Shown piece by piece: positions 1 through 11,975 of a stretch of 64,000 nt of DNA. The DNA lies in contig NW_003140751.1 of the NCBI RefSeq assembly GCF_000003605.2, forward strand, positions 1-64,000. Direction: 5' to 3'. Each line of letters begins with the position of its first letter. Position 1 is the first letter of the stretch. Position numbers and translations under genes: made by a program. Source of the DNA: Saccoglossus kowalevskii. Taxonomy: Eukaryota > Hemichordata > Enteropneusta > Harrimaniidae. The notes under the pieces are model-generated. The model was not told the origin of the DNA. It searched no databases and was given only the letters and a program-made list of their open reading frames with translations.

Positions 1-1050
1 CAGAAACTTCCATGGAATGTAGACATACCACAAATCAGTTCTAGGAACAAGCTGCTGAAACTTGCATGCAATGTAGACACATACTACAAATGAGTTCTAG
101 GGACAAGCTACCGAAACTTGCATGGAATGTAGACATACCACAAATCAGTTCTAGGGACAAGCTACAGAAACTTGCATGGAATGTAGACATACCACAAATC
201 AGTTCTAGGGACAAGCTGCAGAAACTTGTATGGAATGTAGAAATACCACAAATCAGTGCTCGGGACAAGCTGCAGAAACTTGCATGCAATGTAGACACAT
301 ACTAAAAATCAGTTCTAGGGACAAGCTGCAGAATCTTGCATGCAATGTAGACACATACCACAAATCAGTTCTAGGGACAAGCTACAGAATCTTGTATGGA
401 ATGTAGACACATACTACAAATCAGTTCGAGGGACAAGCTGCAGAAACTTGTATGGAATGTAGAAATACCACAAATCAGTTATAGGGACAAGCTGCAGAAA
501 CTTGCATGCAATGTAGACACATACCACAAATCAGTTCTAGGGACAAGCTACAGAAACTTGTATGCAATGTAGAAATACCCCAAATCAGTTCTAGGGACAA
601 GCTGCAGAATCTTGCATGGAATGTAGACATACCACAAATCAGTTCTAGGGACAAGCTGCAGAAACTTGTATGGAATGTAGAAATACCACAAATCAGTGCT
701 CGGGACAAGCTGCAGAAACTTGCATGCAATGTAGACACATACTAAAAATCAGTTCTAGGGACAGCTGCAGAAACTCGCATGCAATGTAGACACATACCAC
801 AAATCAGTTCTAGGACAAGCTACAGAATCTTGTATGCAATGCAGAAATACCACAAATCAGTTCTAGGGACAATTTGCAGAAACTTGCATGCAATGCAGAT
901 ACATACCACAAATCAGTTCTATGGACAAGCTACACAAACTTGCATGGAATGTAGACATAGACAAATCATTTGTTGGGACAAGATGCAGAAAATTGCATGC
1001 AAAGTAGACTAATACCACAAATCAGTTCGAGGGACAAGCTGCAGAAACTT
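1..1050. repeat. C-type segment with two copies of the delta block
   Basis: Runs of 54-bp monomers (GACATACC and GAAATACC) alternate with 56-bp monomers. The delta block is marked by CAGTGCTCGGG followed by ACATACTAAAAATC. It occurs at 254 and again at 694, exactly 440 bp later (eight monomers). Related delta blocks lie near 31.6, 32.9, 37.45 and 39.6 kb. At 760-765 a monomer has lost one base (GGGACAGCTGCAG); the same deletion marks the C-type boundary at about 15,165. The final 100 bp carry 53-bp GACATAGAC monomers and an odd monomer with GTAGACTAATACC near 1,003. No gene is visible. Confidence 0.9.
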
Positions 1051-2100
1051 GCATGGAATGTAGACATAGACAAATCAGTTCTAGGGACAAGCTGCAGAAA
1101 CGTGCATGTAATGTAGACACACACCACAAATCAGTTCGCGGGACAAGCTACACAAACTTGCATGGAATGTAGACATAGACAAATCAGTTCTAGGGACAAG
1201 CTGCAGAAATTTGTATGGAATGTAGAAATACCACAAATCAGTTCTAGGGACAAGCTGCAGAAAGTTGCATGCAATGTAGACACATACCACAAATCAGTTC
1301 TAGGGAAAAGTTGTAAAAACTTGCATGCAATGTAGACACATACCACAAATCAGTTCTAGGGACAAGCTACAGAAACTTGCATGCAGTGTAGACACATACT
1401 ACAAATCAGTTCTAGGAACAAGCTGCAGAAACTTGTATGGAATGTAGAAATACCACAAATCAGTTCTAGGGACAAGCTGCAGAAATTTGCATGCAATGTA
1501 GACACATACCACAAATCAGTTCTAGGGACAAGCTGCAGAAACTTGTATGGAATGTAGAAATACCACAAATCAGTTCAAGGAACAAGCTGCAGAATGTTGC
1601 ATGCAATGTAGACACATACCACAAATCAGTTCTAGGGACAAGCTGCAGAAACTTACATGCAATGTAGACATAGGCAAATCAGTTCTAGGGACAAGCTGCA
1701 GAAACTTTATGGAATGTAGACATACCACAAGTCAGTTCTAGGGACAAGCTGCAGAAACTTGCATGGAATGTAGAAATATCACAAATGAGATCTATGGACA
1801 AGCTGCAGAAACTTGTATGCAATGTAGACACATACCACAATTCAGTTCTAGGGACAAGCTGCAGAAAACTTGTATGCTATGTAGAAATACCACATATCAG
1901 TGCTCGGGACAAGCTGCAGAAACTTGCATGCTATGTACACATATACTACAAATCATTTCTAGGGACAAGCTGCAGAAACTTGCATGCAATGTAGACACAT
2001 ACCACAAATCAATTATAGGGACAAGCTACAGAAACTTGCATGGAATGTAGACACATACCACAAATCAGTTATAGGGACAAGCTGCAGAAACTTGCATGCA
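1050..2100. repeat. C-type beta block and transition to P-type DNA
   Basis: This is the first copy of the beta block, marked by the rare monomer GGGAAAAGTTGTAAAAAC at 1,301 and by 53-bp GACATAGAC and GACATAGGC monomers. The stretch 1,050-1,760 matches 23,930-24,640 at a constant offset of 22,880 with no length change and few substitutions. Part of it (about 1,280-1,700) also matches 61,902-62,322. From about 1,760 to 2,100 the monomers become mixed (CAGTGCTCGGG again near 1,905, several TTATAGGG variants) before homogeneous 56-bp P-type DNA begins. Confidence 0.88.
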
Positions 2101-5100
2101 ATGTAGACACATACCACAAATCAGTTATAGGGACAAGCTACAGAAACTTGCATGCAATGTAGACATACCACAAATCAGTTCTAGGGACAAGCTACAGAAA
2201 CTTGCATGCAATGAAGACACATACCACAAATCAGTTCTAGAGACAAGCTACAGAATCTTGCATGGAATGTAGACACATACCACAAATCAGTTCTAGGGAC
2301 AAGCTGCAGAAACTTGCATGCAATGTAGACACATACTACAAATCAGTTCTAGGGACAAGCTATAGACACTTGCATGCAATGTAGACATACCACAAATCAG
2401 TTCTAGAGACAAGCTACAGAAACTTGCATGCAATGTAGACACATACCACAAATCAGTTCTAGGGACAAGCTGCAGAAACTTGCATGCAATGTAGACACAT
2501 ACCACAAATCAGTTCTAGAGACAAGCTACAGAAACTTGCATGCAATGTAGACATACCACAAATCAGTTCTACGGACAAGCTACAGAAACTTGCATGCAAT
2601 GTAGACACATACCACAAATCAGTTCTAGGGACAAGCTACAGAAACTGGCATGCAATGTAGACACATACCACAAATCAGTTCTAGGGACAAGCTACAGTAA
2701 CTTGCATGCAATGTAGACACATACCACAAATCAGTTCTAGGGACAAGCTGCAGAAACTTGCATGCAATGTAGACACATACCACAAATCAATTCTAGGGAC
2801 AAGCTACAGAAACTTGTATGGAATGTAGAAATACCACAAATCAGTTCTAGAGACAAGCTACAGAAACTTGCATGCAATGTAGACACATACCACAAATCAG
2901 TTCTAGGGACAAGCTGCAGAAACTTTCATGCAATGTAGACACATACCACAAATCAGTTCTAGGGACAAGCTGCAGAAACTTGCATGCAATGTAGACACAT
3001 ACCACAAATCAGTTCTAGGGACAAGCTACAGAAACTTGCATGGAATGTAGACACATACCACAAATCAGTTCTAGGGACAAGCTGCAGAAACTTGCATGCA
3101 ATGTAGACACATACCACAAATCAGTTCTAGGGACAAGCTACATCAACTTACATACAATGTAGACACATACCACAAATCAGTTCTAGGGACAAGCTACAGA
3201 AACTTGCATGCAATGTAGACACATACCACAAATCAATTCTAGGGACAAGCTACAGAAACTAGCCATGGAATGTAGACACATACCACAAATCAGTTCTAGG
3301 GACAAGCTGCAGAAACTTGCATGCAATGTAGACACATACCACAAATCAGTTCTAGAGACAAGCTACAGAAACTAGCATGGAATGTAGACACATACCACAA
3401 ATCAGTTCTAGGGACAAGCTACATCAACTTACATACAATGTAGACACATACCACAAATCAGTTCTAGGGACAAGCTACAGAAACTTGCATGGAATGTAGA
3501 CACATACCACAAATCAGTTCTAGGGACAAGCTGCAGAAACTTGCATGCAATGTAGACACATACCACAAATCAGTTCTAGAGACAAGCTACAGAAACTAGC
3601 ATGGAATGTAGACACATACCACAAATCAGTTCTAGGGACAAGCTACATCAACTTACATACAATGTAGACACATACCACAAATCAATTCTAGGGACAAGCT
3701 GCAGAAACGTTTATGGAATGCAGAAATACCACAAATCAGTTCTAAATACAAGCTACAGAAACTTGCATGCAATGTAGACACATACCACAAATCAGTTCGA
3801 GGGAAAAGCTACAGAAACTTGCATGCAATGTAGACACATACCACAAATCATTTCTAGGGACAAGCTACAGAAACTTGCATGCAATGTAGACACATACCAC
3901 AAATCAGTTCTAGGGACAAGCTGCAGAAACTTGCATGCAATGTAGACACATACCACAAATCAGTTCTAGGGACAAGCTGCAGAAACTTGCATGCAATGTA
4001 GACACATACCACTAATCAGTTCTAGGGACAAGCTACAGAAACTTGCATGGAATGTAGACACATACCACAAATCAGTTCTAGGGACAAGCTACAGAAATTT
4101 GCATGCAATGTATACACATACCACAAATCAGTTCTAGGGACAAGCTGCAGAAACTTGCATGCAATGTAGACACATACCACAAATCAGTTCTAGGGACAAG
4201 CTACATAAACTTACATACAATGTAGACACATACCACGAATCAGTTCTATGGACAAGCTGCAGAAACTTTCATGCAATGTAGACACATACCACAAATCAGT
4301 TCTAGGGACAAGCTACAGAAACTGGCATGCAATGTAGACACATACCACAAATCAGTTCTAGGGACAAGCTACAGTAACTTGCATGCAATGTAGACACATA
4401 CCACAAATCAGTTCTAGGGACAAGCTGCAGAAACTTGCATGCAATGTAGACACATACCACAAATCAATTCTAGGGACAAGCTACAGAAACTTGTATGGAA
4501 TGTAGAAATACCACAAATCAGTTCTAGAGACAAGCTACAGAAACTTGCATGCAATGTAGACACATACCACAAATCAGTTCTAGGGACAAGCTGCAGAAAC
4601 TTTCATGCAATGAAGACACATACCACAAATCAGTTCTAGAGACAAGCTACAGAATCTTGCATGGAATGTAGACACATACCACAAATCAGTTCTAGGGACA
4701 AGCTGCAGAAACTTGCATGCAATGTAGACACATACTACAAATCAGTTCTAGGGACAAGCTATAGAAACTTGCATGCAATGTAGACACATACCACAAATCA
4801 GTTCTAGGGACAAGCTGCAGAAACTTGCATGCAATGTAGACACATACCACAAATCAGTTCTAGGGACAAGCTACATCAACTTACATACAATGTAGACACA
4901 TACCACAAATCAGTTCTAGGGACAAGCTACAGAAACTTGCATGGAATGTAGACACATACCACAAATCAGTTCGAGGGACAAGCTGCAGAAACTTGCATGC
5001 AATGTAGACACATACCACAAATCAGTTCTAGGGACAAGCTACATAAACTTACATACAATGTAGACACATACCACGAATCAGTTCTATGGACAAGCTGCAG

Positions 5101-8100
5101 AAACTTGCATGCAATGTAGACACATACCACAAATCAGTTCTAGGGACAAGCTACAGAAACTGGCATGCAATGTAGACACATACCACAAATCAGTTCGAGG
5201 GACAAGCTGCAGAAACTTGCATGCAATGTAGACACATACCACAAATCAGTTCTAGGGACAAGCTACATCAACTTACATACAATGTAGACACATACCACAA
5301 ATCAGTTCTAGGGACAAGCTACAGAAACTTGCATGGAATGTACACACATACCACAAATCAGTTCTAGGGACAAGCTGCAGAAACTTGCATGCAATGTAGA
5401 CACATACCACAAATCAGTTCTAGGGACAACCTACAGAAACTTGCATGGAATGTAGACACATACCACAAAATCAGATCTAGGGACAAACTGCAGAAACTTA
5501 CATACAATGTAGACACATACCACAAATCAATTCTAAGGGACAAGCTGCAGAAACGTTTATGGAATGCATAAATACCACAAATCAGTTCTAAAGACAAGCT
5601 ACAGAAACTTGCATGCAATGTAGACACATACCACAAATCAATTCTAGGGACAAGCTACAGAAACTTGCATGCAATGTAGACACATACCACAAATCAGTTC
5701 TAGGGACAAGCTGCAGAAACTTGCATGCAATGTAGACACATACCACAAATCAGTTCTAGGGACAAGCTGCAGAAACTTGCATGCAATGTAGACACATACC
5801 ACTAATCAGTTCTAGGGACAAGCTACAGAAACTTGCATGGAATGTACACACATACCACAAATCAGTTCTACGGACAAGCTACAGAAATTTGCATGCAATG
5901 TATACACATACCACAAATCAGTTCTAGGGACAAGCTGCAGAAACTTGCATGCAATGTAGACACATACCACAAATCAGTTCTATGGACAAGCTACATAAAC
6001 TTACATACAATGTAGACACATACCACAAATCAGTTCTATGGACAAGCTGCAGAAACTTGCATGCAATGTAGACACATACCACAAATCAGTTCTAGGGACA
6101 AGCTACAGAAACTTGCATGCAATGTAGACATACCACAAATCAGTTCTTGGGACAAGCTAAAGAATCTTGCATGCAATGTAGATATACCACAAATCAGTTC
6201 TAGGGACAAGCTGCAGAAACTTGCATGCAATGTAGACACATACCACAAATCAGTTCTAGGGACAAGCTGCAGAAACTTGCATGCAATGTAGACACATACC
6301 ACAAATCAGTTCTAGGGACAAGCTACAGAAACTTGCATGGAATGTAGACACATAGCACAAATCAGTTCTAGGGACAAGCTGCAGAAACTTGCATGCAATG
6401 TAGACACATACCACAAATCAGTTCTAGAGACAAGCTACAGAAACTTGCATGCAATGTAGACACATACCACTAATCAGTTCTAGGGACAAGTTGCAGAAAC
6501 TTGCATGCAATGTAGACACATACCACAAATCAGTTCTAGGGACAAGCTACAGAAACTTGCATGCAATGTAGACACATACAACAAATCAGTTCTAGAGACA
6601 AGCTACAGAAACTTGCATGCAATGTAGACATACCACAAATCAGTTCTCGGGAAAGCTGCAGAAACTTGCATGAAATGTAGACACATACCACAAATCAGTT
6701 CTAGGGACAAGCTGCAGAAACTTGCATGCAATGTAGACACATACCACAAATCAGTTCTAGAGACAACCTACAGACACTTGCATGCAATGTAGACATACCA
6801 CAAATCAGTTCTAGAGGAAAGCTACAGAAACTTGCATGCAATGTAGACACATACCACAAATCAGTTCTAGGGACAAGCTACAGAAACTTGCATGGAATGT
6901 AGACACATACCACAAATCAGTTCTAGAGACAAGCTACAGAAACTTGCATGCAATGTAGACACATACCACAAATCAGTTCTAGGGACAAGCTGCAGAAACT
7001 TGCATGCAATGTAGACACATACCACAAATCAGTTCTAGGGACATGCTACATCAACTTACATACAATGTAGACACATACCACAAATCAGTTCTAGGGACAA
7101 GCTACAGAAACTTGCATGGAATGTAGACACATACTACAAATCAGTTCTAGGGACATGGCTGCAGAACTTGCATGCAATGTAGACACATACCACAAATCAG
7201 TTCTAAGGACAAGCTGCAGAAACTTGCATGCAATGTAGACACATACCACAAATCAGTTCTAGGGACAAGCTGCAGAAACTTGCATGCAATGTAGACACAT
7301 ACTACAAATCAGTTCTAGCGATAAGCTGCAGAAACTTGCATGCAATGTAGACACATACCACAAATCAGTTCTAGGGACAAGCTGCAGAAACTTGCATGCA
7401 ATGTAGACACATACCACAAATCAGTTCTAGAGACAAGCTACAGAAACTTGCATGGAATGTAGAAATACCACAAATCAGTTCTAGGGACAAGCTACAGAAA
7501 CTTGCATGCAATGTAGACACATACCACAAATCAGTTCTAGGGACAAGCTACAGAAACTTGCATGGAATGTAGACACATACCACAAATCAGTTAGAGGGAC
7601 AAGCTGCAGAAACTTGCATGCAATGTAGACACATACCACAAATCAATTCTAGGGACAAGCTACAGAATCTTGCATGCAATGTAGACACATACCACAAATC
7701 AGTTCTAGGGACAAGCTGCAGAAACTTGCATGCAATGTAGACACATACCACAAATCAGTTCTAGGGACAAGCTGCAGAAACTTGCATGCAATGTAGACAC
7801 ATACCACTAATCAGTTCTAGGGACAAGCTACAGAAACTTGCATGGAATGTAGACACATACCACAAATCAGTTCTAGGGACAAGCTGCAGAAACTTGCATG
7901 GAATGTAGACACATACCACAAATCAGTTCTAGAGACAAGCCTACAGAAATTTGCATGCAATGTAGACACATACCACAAATCAGTTCTTGAGACAAGCTAC
8001 AGAAACTTGCATGCAATGTAGACATACCACAAATCAGTTCTACGGACAAGCTACAGAAACTTGCATGCAATGTAGACACATACCACAAATCAGTTCTAGG

Positions 8101-9950
8101 GACAAGCTACAGTAACTTGCATGCAATGTAGACACATACCACAAATCAGTTCTAGGGACATGCTGCAGAAACTTGCATGCAATGTAGACACATACCACAA
8201 ATCAATTCTAGGGACAAGCTACAGAAACTTGTATGGAATGTAGAAATACTACAAATCAGTTCTAGAGACAAGCTACAGAAACTTGCATGCAATGTAGACA
8301 CATACCACAAATCAGTTCAAGGGACAAGCTGCAGAAACTTTCATGCAATGTAGACACATACCACAAATCAGTTCTAGGGACAAGCTGCAGAAACTTGCAT
8401 GCAATGTAGACACATACCACAAATCAGTTCTAGGGACAAGCTACAGAAACTTGCATGGAATGTAGACACATACCACAAATCAATTCTAGGGACAAGCTGC
8501 AGAAACTTGCATGGAATGTAGACACATACCACAAATCAGTTCTAGGGACAAGCTGCAGAAACTTGCATGCAATGTAGACACATACTACAAATCAGTTCTA
8601 GGGACAAGCTATAGAAACTTGCATGCAATGTAGACATAGCACAAATCAGTTCTAGAGACAAGCTACAGAAACTTGCATGCAATGTAGACACATACCACAA
8701 ATCAGTTCTAGGGACAAGCTACAGAAACTTGCATGCAATGTAGACACATACCACAAATCAGTTCTAGAGACAAGCTACAGAAACTTGCATGCAATGTAGA
8801 CACATACCACAAATCAGTTCTAGGGACAAGCTACAGAAACTTGCATGCAATGTAGACACATACCACAAATCAGTTCTAGGGACAAGCTACAGAAACTTGT
8901 ATGGAATGTAGAAATACCACAAATCAGTTCTAGAGACAAGCTACAGAAACTTGCATGCAATGTAGACACATACCACAAATCAATTCTAGGGACAAGCTAC
9001 AGAAACTTTCATGCAATGTAGACACATACCACAAATCAGTTCTAGGGACAAGCTGCAGAAACTTGCATGCAATGTGGACACATACCACAAATCAGTTCTA
9101 GAGACAAGCTACAGAAACTTGCATGGAATGTAGAAATACCACAAATCAGTTCTAGGGACAAGAAGCAGAAACTAGCATGCAATGTAGACACATACCACAA
9201 ATCAGTTTTAGTGACAAGATACAGAAACTTGCAAGCAATGTAGACTCATACCACAAATCAGTTATAGGGACAAGCTGCAGAAACTTGCATGAAATGTAGA
9301 CACATACCACAAATCAGTTCTTGGGACAAGATACAGAAACAGGCATGGAATGTGGTCACATACCACAAATCAGTTCTAGGGACAAGATGCAGAAAATTGC
9401 ATGCAATGTAGACACATACCACAAATCAGTTTTAGAGACAAGCTATAGAAACTTGCATGCAATGTAGACATACCACAAATCAGTTCTAGGGACAAGCTAC
9501 AGAAACTTGCATGCAATGTAGACACATACCACAAATCAGTTCTAGGGACAAGCTACAGAAACTTGCATGGAATGTAGACACATACCACAAATCAGTTCTA
9601 GGGACAAGCTGCAGAAACTTGCATGGAATGTAGACACATACCACAAATCAGTTCTAGGGACAAGCTGCAGAAACTTGCATGCAATGTAGACACATACCAC
9701 AAATCAGTTCTAGAAACAAGCTACAGAAACTTGCATGCAATGTAGACACATACCACAAATCAATTCTAGGGACAAGCTACAGAAACTTGTATGGAATGTA
9801 GAAATACCACAAATCAGTTCTAGAAACAAGCTACAGAAACTTGCATGCAATGTAGACACATACCACAAATCAGTTCTAGGAACAAGCTGCAGAAACTTTC
9901 ATGCAATGTAGACACATACCACAAATCAGTTCTAGGGACAAGCTACAGAA
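2100..9950. repeat. P-type satellite segment, mostly 56-bp monomers
   Basis: Nearly all monomers are 56 bp, with CTGCAG and CTACAG forms interspersed. Private variants absent from the C region appear here: ACAGTAAC (2,694, 4,371, 8,109), ACATCAAC (3,140, 3,421, 3,645, 4,873, 5,265, 7,048) and ACATAAAC (near 4,200, 5,040 and 5,990). A recurrent five-monomer block (ACTGGCATGC, ACAGTAAC, plain, CAATTC plus a GAAATACC 54-mer, TAGAGAC) is seen at about 2,636-2,940 and 4,321-4,600 and again beyond 51 kb. Segments 2,400-3,770 and 4,260-4,810 have close copies about 53 kb to the right. A 57-bp monomer (AGCCTACAG) lies near 7,940. No gene or unique sequence is visible. Confidence 0.9.
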
Positions 9951-10705
9951 ACTTATATGGAATGTAGATACATACCACATATCAGTTCTAGGGACAAGCT
10001 GCAGAAACTTGCATGGAATGTAGACACATACCACAAATCAGTTCTAGGGACAAGCTGCAGAAACTTGCATGCAATGTAGACACATACCACAAATCAGTTC
10101 TAGGGACAAGCTGCAGAAACTTACATGCAATGTAGACACATACTACAAATCAGTTCTAGGGACAAGCTGCCGAAACTTGTATGGAATGTAGAAATACAAC
10201 AAATCAGTTCTAGGGACAAGCTGCAGAAACTTGCATGCAATGTAGACATAGACAAACCAGTTCTAGGGACAAGCTGCTGAAACTTGCATGGAATGTAGAC
10301 ACACAACACAAATCAGTTCTAGGGACAAGCTACAGAAACTTGCATGGAATGTAGACACATACCACAAATCAGTTCTAGGGACAAGCTACAGAAACTTGCA
10401 TGGAATGTAGACATACCACAAATCAGTTCTCGAGACAAGCTGCAGAAACTTGCAGGGAATGTAGACACATACCACAAATCAGTTCTAGGGACAAGCTGCA
10501 GAAACGTGCATGCAATGTAGACACATACCACAAATCAGTTCTAGAGACAAGCTGCAGAAACTGGCATGCAATGTAGACACATACCACAAATCAGTTCTAG
10601 GGACAAGCTTCAGAAACTTGCATGCAATGTAGACACATACCACAAATCAGTTCTAGGAACAAGCTCCAGAAACTTGCATGCAATGTAGACATATACCACA
10701 AATCA
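9951..10705. repeat. Q block, copy 1
   Basis: The block opens with the diagnostic monomer ACTTATATGG followed by GTAGATACATACCACATATC. Then follow a GAAATACAAC monomer, a GACATAGACAAACC monomer, ACACAACACAAATC, TTCTCGAGAC, TTGCAGGGAATG (10,451), AACTGGCATGC and AAGCTCCAG. The order is the same as in copy 2, exactly 1,055 bp downstream. Similarity to copy 2 weakens after about 10,705. Confidence 0.88.
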
Positions 10706-11005
10706 TTTCTAGAGACCAGCTACAGAAACTTGCATGCAATGTAGACACATACCACAAATCAGTTCTAGGGACAAGCTACAGAAACTTGCATGCAATGTAG
10801 AAATACAACGAATCAGTTCTGGGGACAAGCTACAAAAACTTGCATGCAATGTAGACACATACCACAAATCAGTTCTAGAGACAAGCTACAGAAACTTGCA
10901 TGCAATGTAGACACATACCACAAATCAGTTCTAGAGACAAGCTACAGAAACTTGCATGGAATGTAGACACATACCACAAATCAGTTCTAGGGACAAGCTA
11001 CAGAA
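10706..11005. repeat. P-type spacer between Q copies 1 and 2
   Basis: About five 56-bp monomers plus a 54-bp AAATACAAC monomer. The marker TCTGGGG at 10,818, followed by GCTACAAAAAC, recurs at 13,541 and 47,983. This spacer together with Q copy 2 resembles the stretch 47,983-48,780, where three extra monomers are present. Confidence 0.8.
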
Positions 11006-11975
11006 ACTTATATGGAATGTAGATACATACCACATATCAGTTCTAGGGACAAGCTGCAGAAACTTGCATGGAATGTAGACACATACCACAAATCAGTTCT
11101 AGGGACAAGCTGCAGAAACTTGCATGCAATGTAGACACATACCACAAATCAGTTCTAGGGACAAGCTGCAGAAACTTGCATGCATTGTAGACACATACTA
11201 CAAATCAGTTCTAGGGACAAGCTGCAGAAACTTGTATGGAATGTAGAAATACAACAAATCAGTTCTAGGGACAAGCTGCAGAAACTTGCATGCAATGTAG
11301 ACATAGACAAACCAGTTCTAGGGACAAGCTGCTGAAACTTGCATGGAATGTAGACACACAACACAAATCAGTTCTAGGGACAAGCTACAGAAACTTGCAT
11401 GGAATGTAGACACATACCACAAATCAGTTCTAGGGACAAGCTACAGAAACTTGCATGGAATGTAGACATACCACAAATCAGTTCTCGAGACAAGCTGCAG
11501 AAACTTGCAGGGAATGTAGACACATACCACAAATCAGTTCTAGGGACAAGCTGCAGAAACGTGCATGCAATGTAGACACATACCACAAATCAGTTCTAGA
11601 GACAAGCTGCAGAAACTGGCATGCAATGTAGACACATACTACAAATCAGTTCTAGGGACAAGCTTCAGAAACTTGCATGCAATGTAGACACATACCACAA
11701 ATCAGTTCTAGGAACAAGCTCCAGAAACTTGCATGCAATGTATACATATACCACAAATCAGTTCTAGGGACAAGCTACAGAAACTTGCATGGAATGTAGA
11801 AATACCACAAATCAGTTCTAGGGACAAGCTACAGAAACTTGCATGCAATGTAGACACATACCACAAATCAATTCTAGGGACAAGCTACAGAAACTTGCAT
11901 GCAATGTAGACACATACCACAAATCAGTTCTAGAGACAAGCTACAGAAACTTGCATACAATGTAGACACATACCA
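11006..11975. repeat. Q block, copy 2
   Basis: Same ordered set of diagnostic monomers as copy 1, with TTGCAGGGAATG at 11,506. The right part continues with a GCATGGAATG/GAAATACC monomer, a CAATTC monomer and GCATACAATG near 11,953. That longer version matches copy 3 at offset 9,159 and copy 5 at offset 34,164. Confidence 0.88.

Noticed and set aside
1021-1035. Polymerase III B-box-like GTTCGAGGG in some monomers, hinting at a tRNA-derived SINE origin.
   Set aside because: It is a rare variant of GTTCTAGGG, the final C positions of a B box are missing, and no A box or tRNA-like fold is seen upstream.
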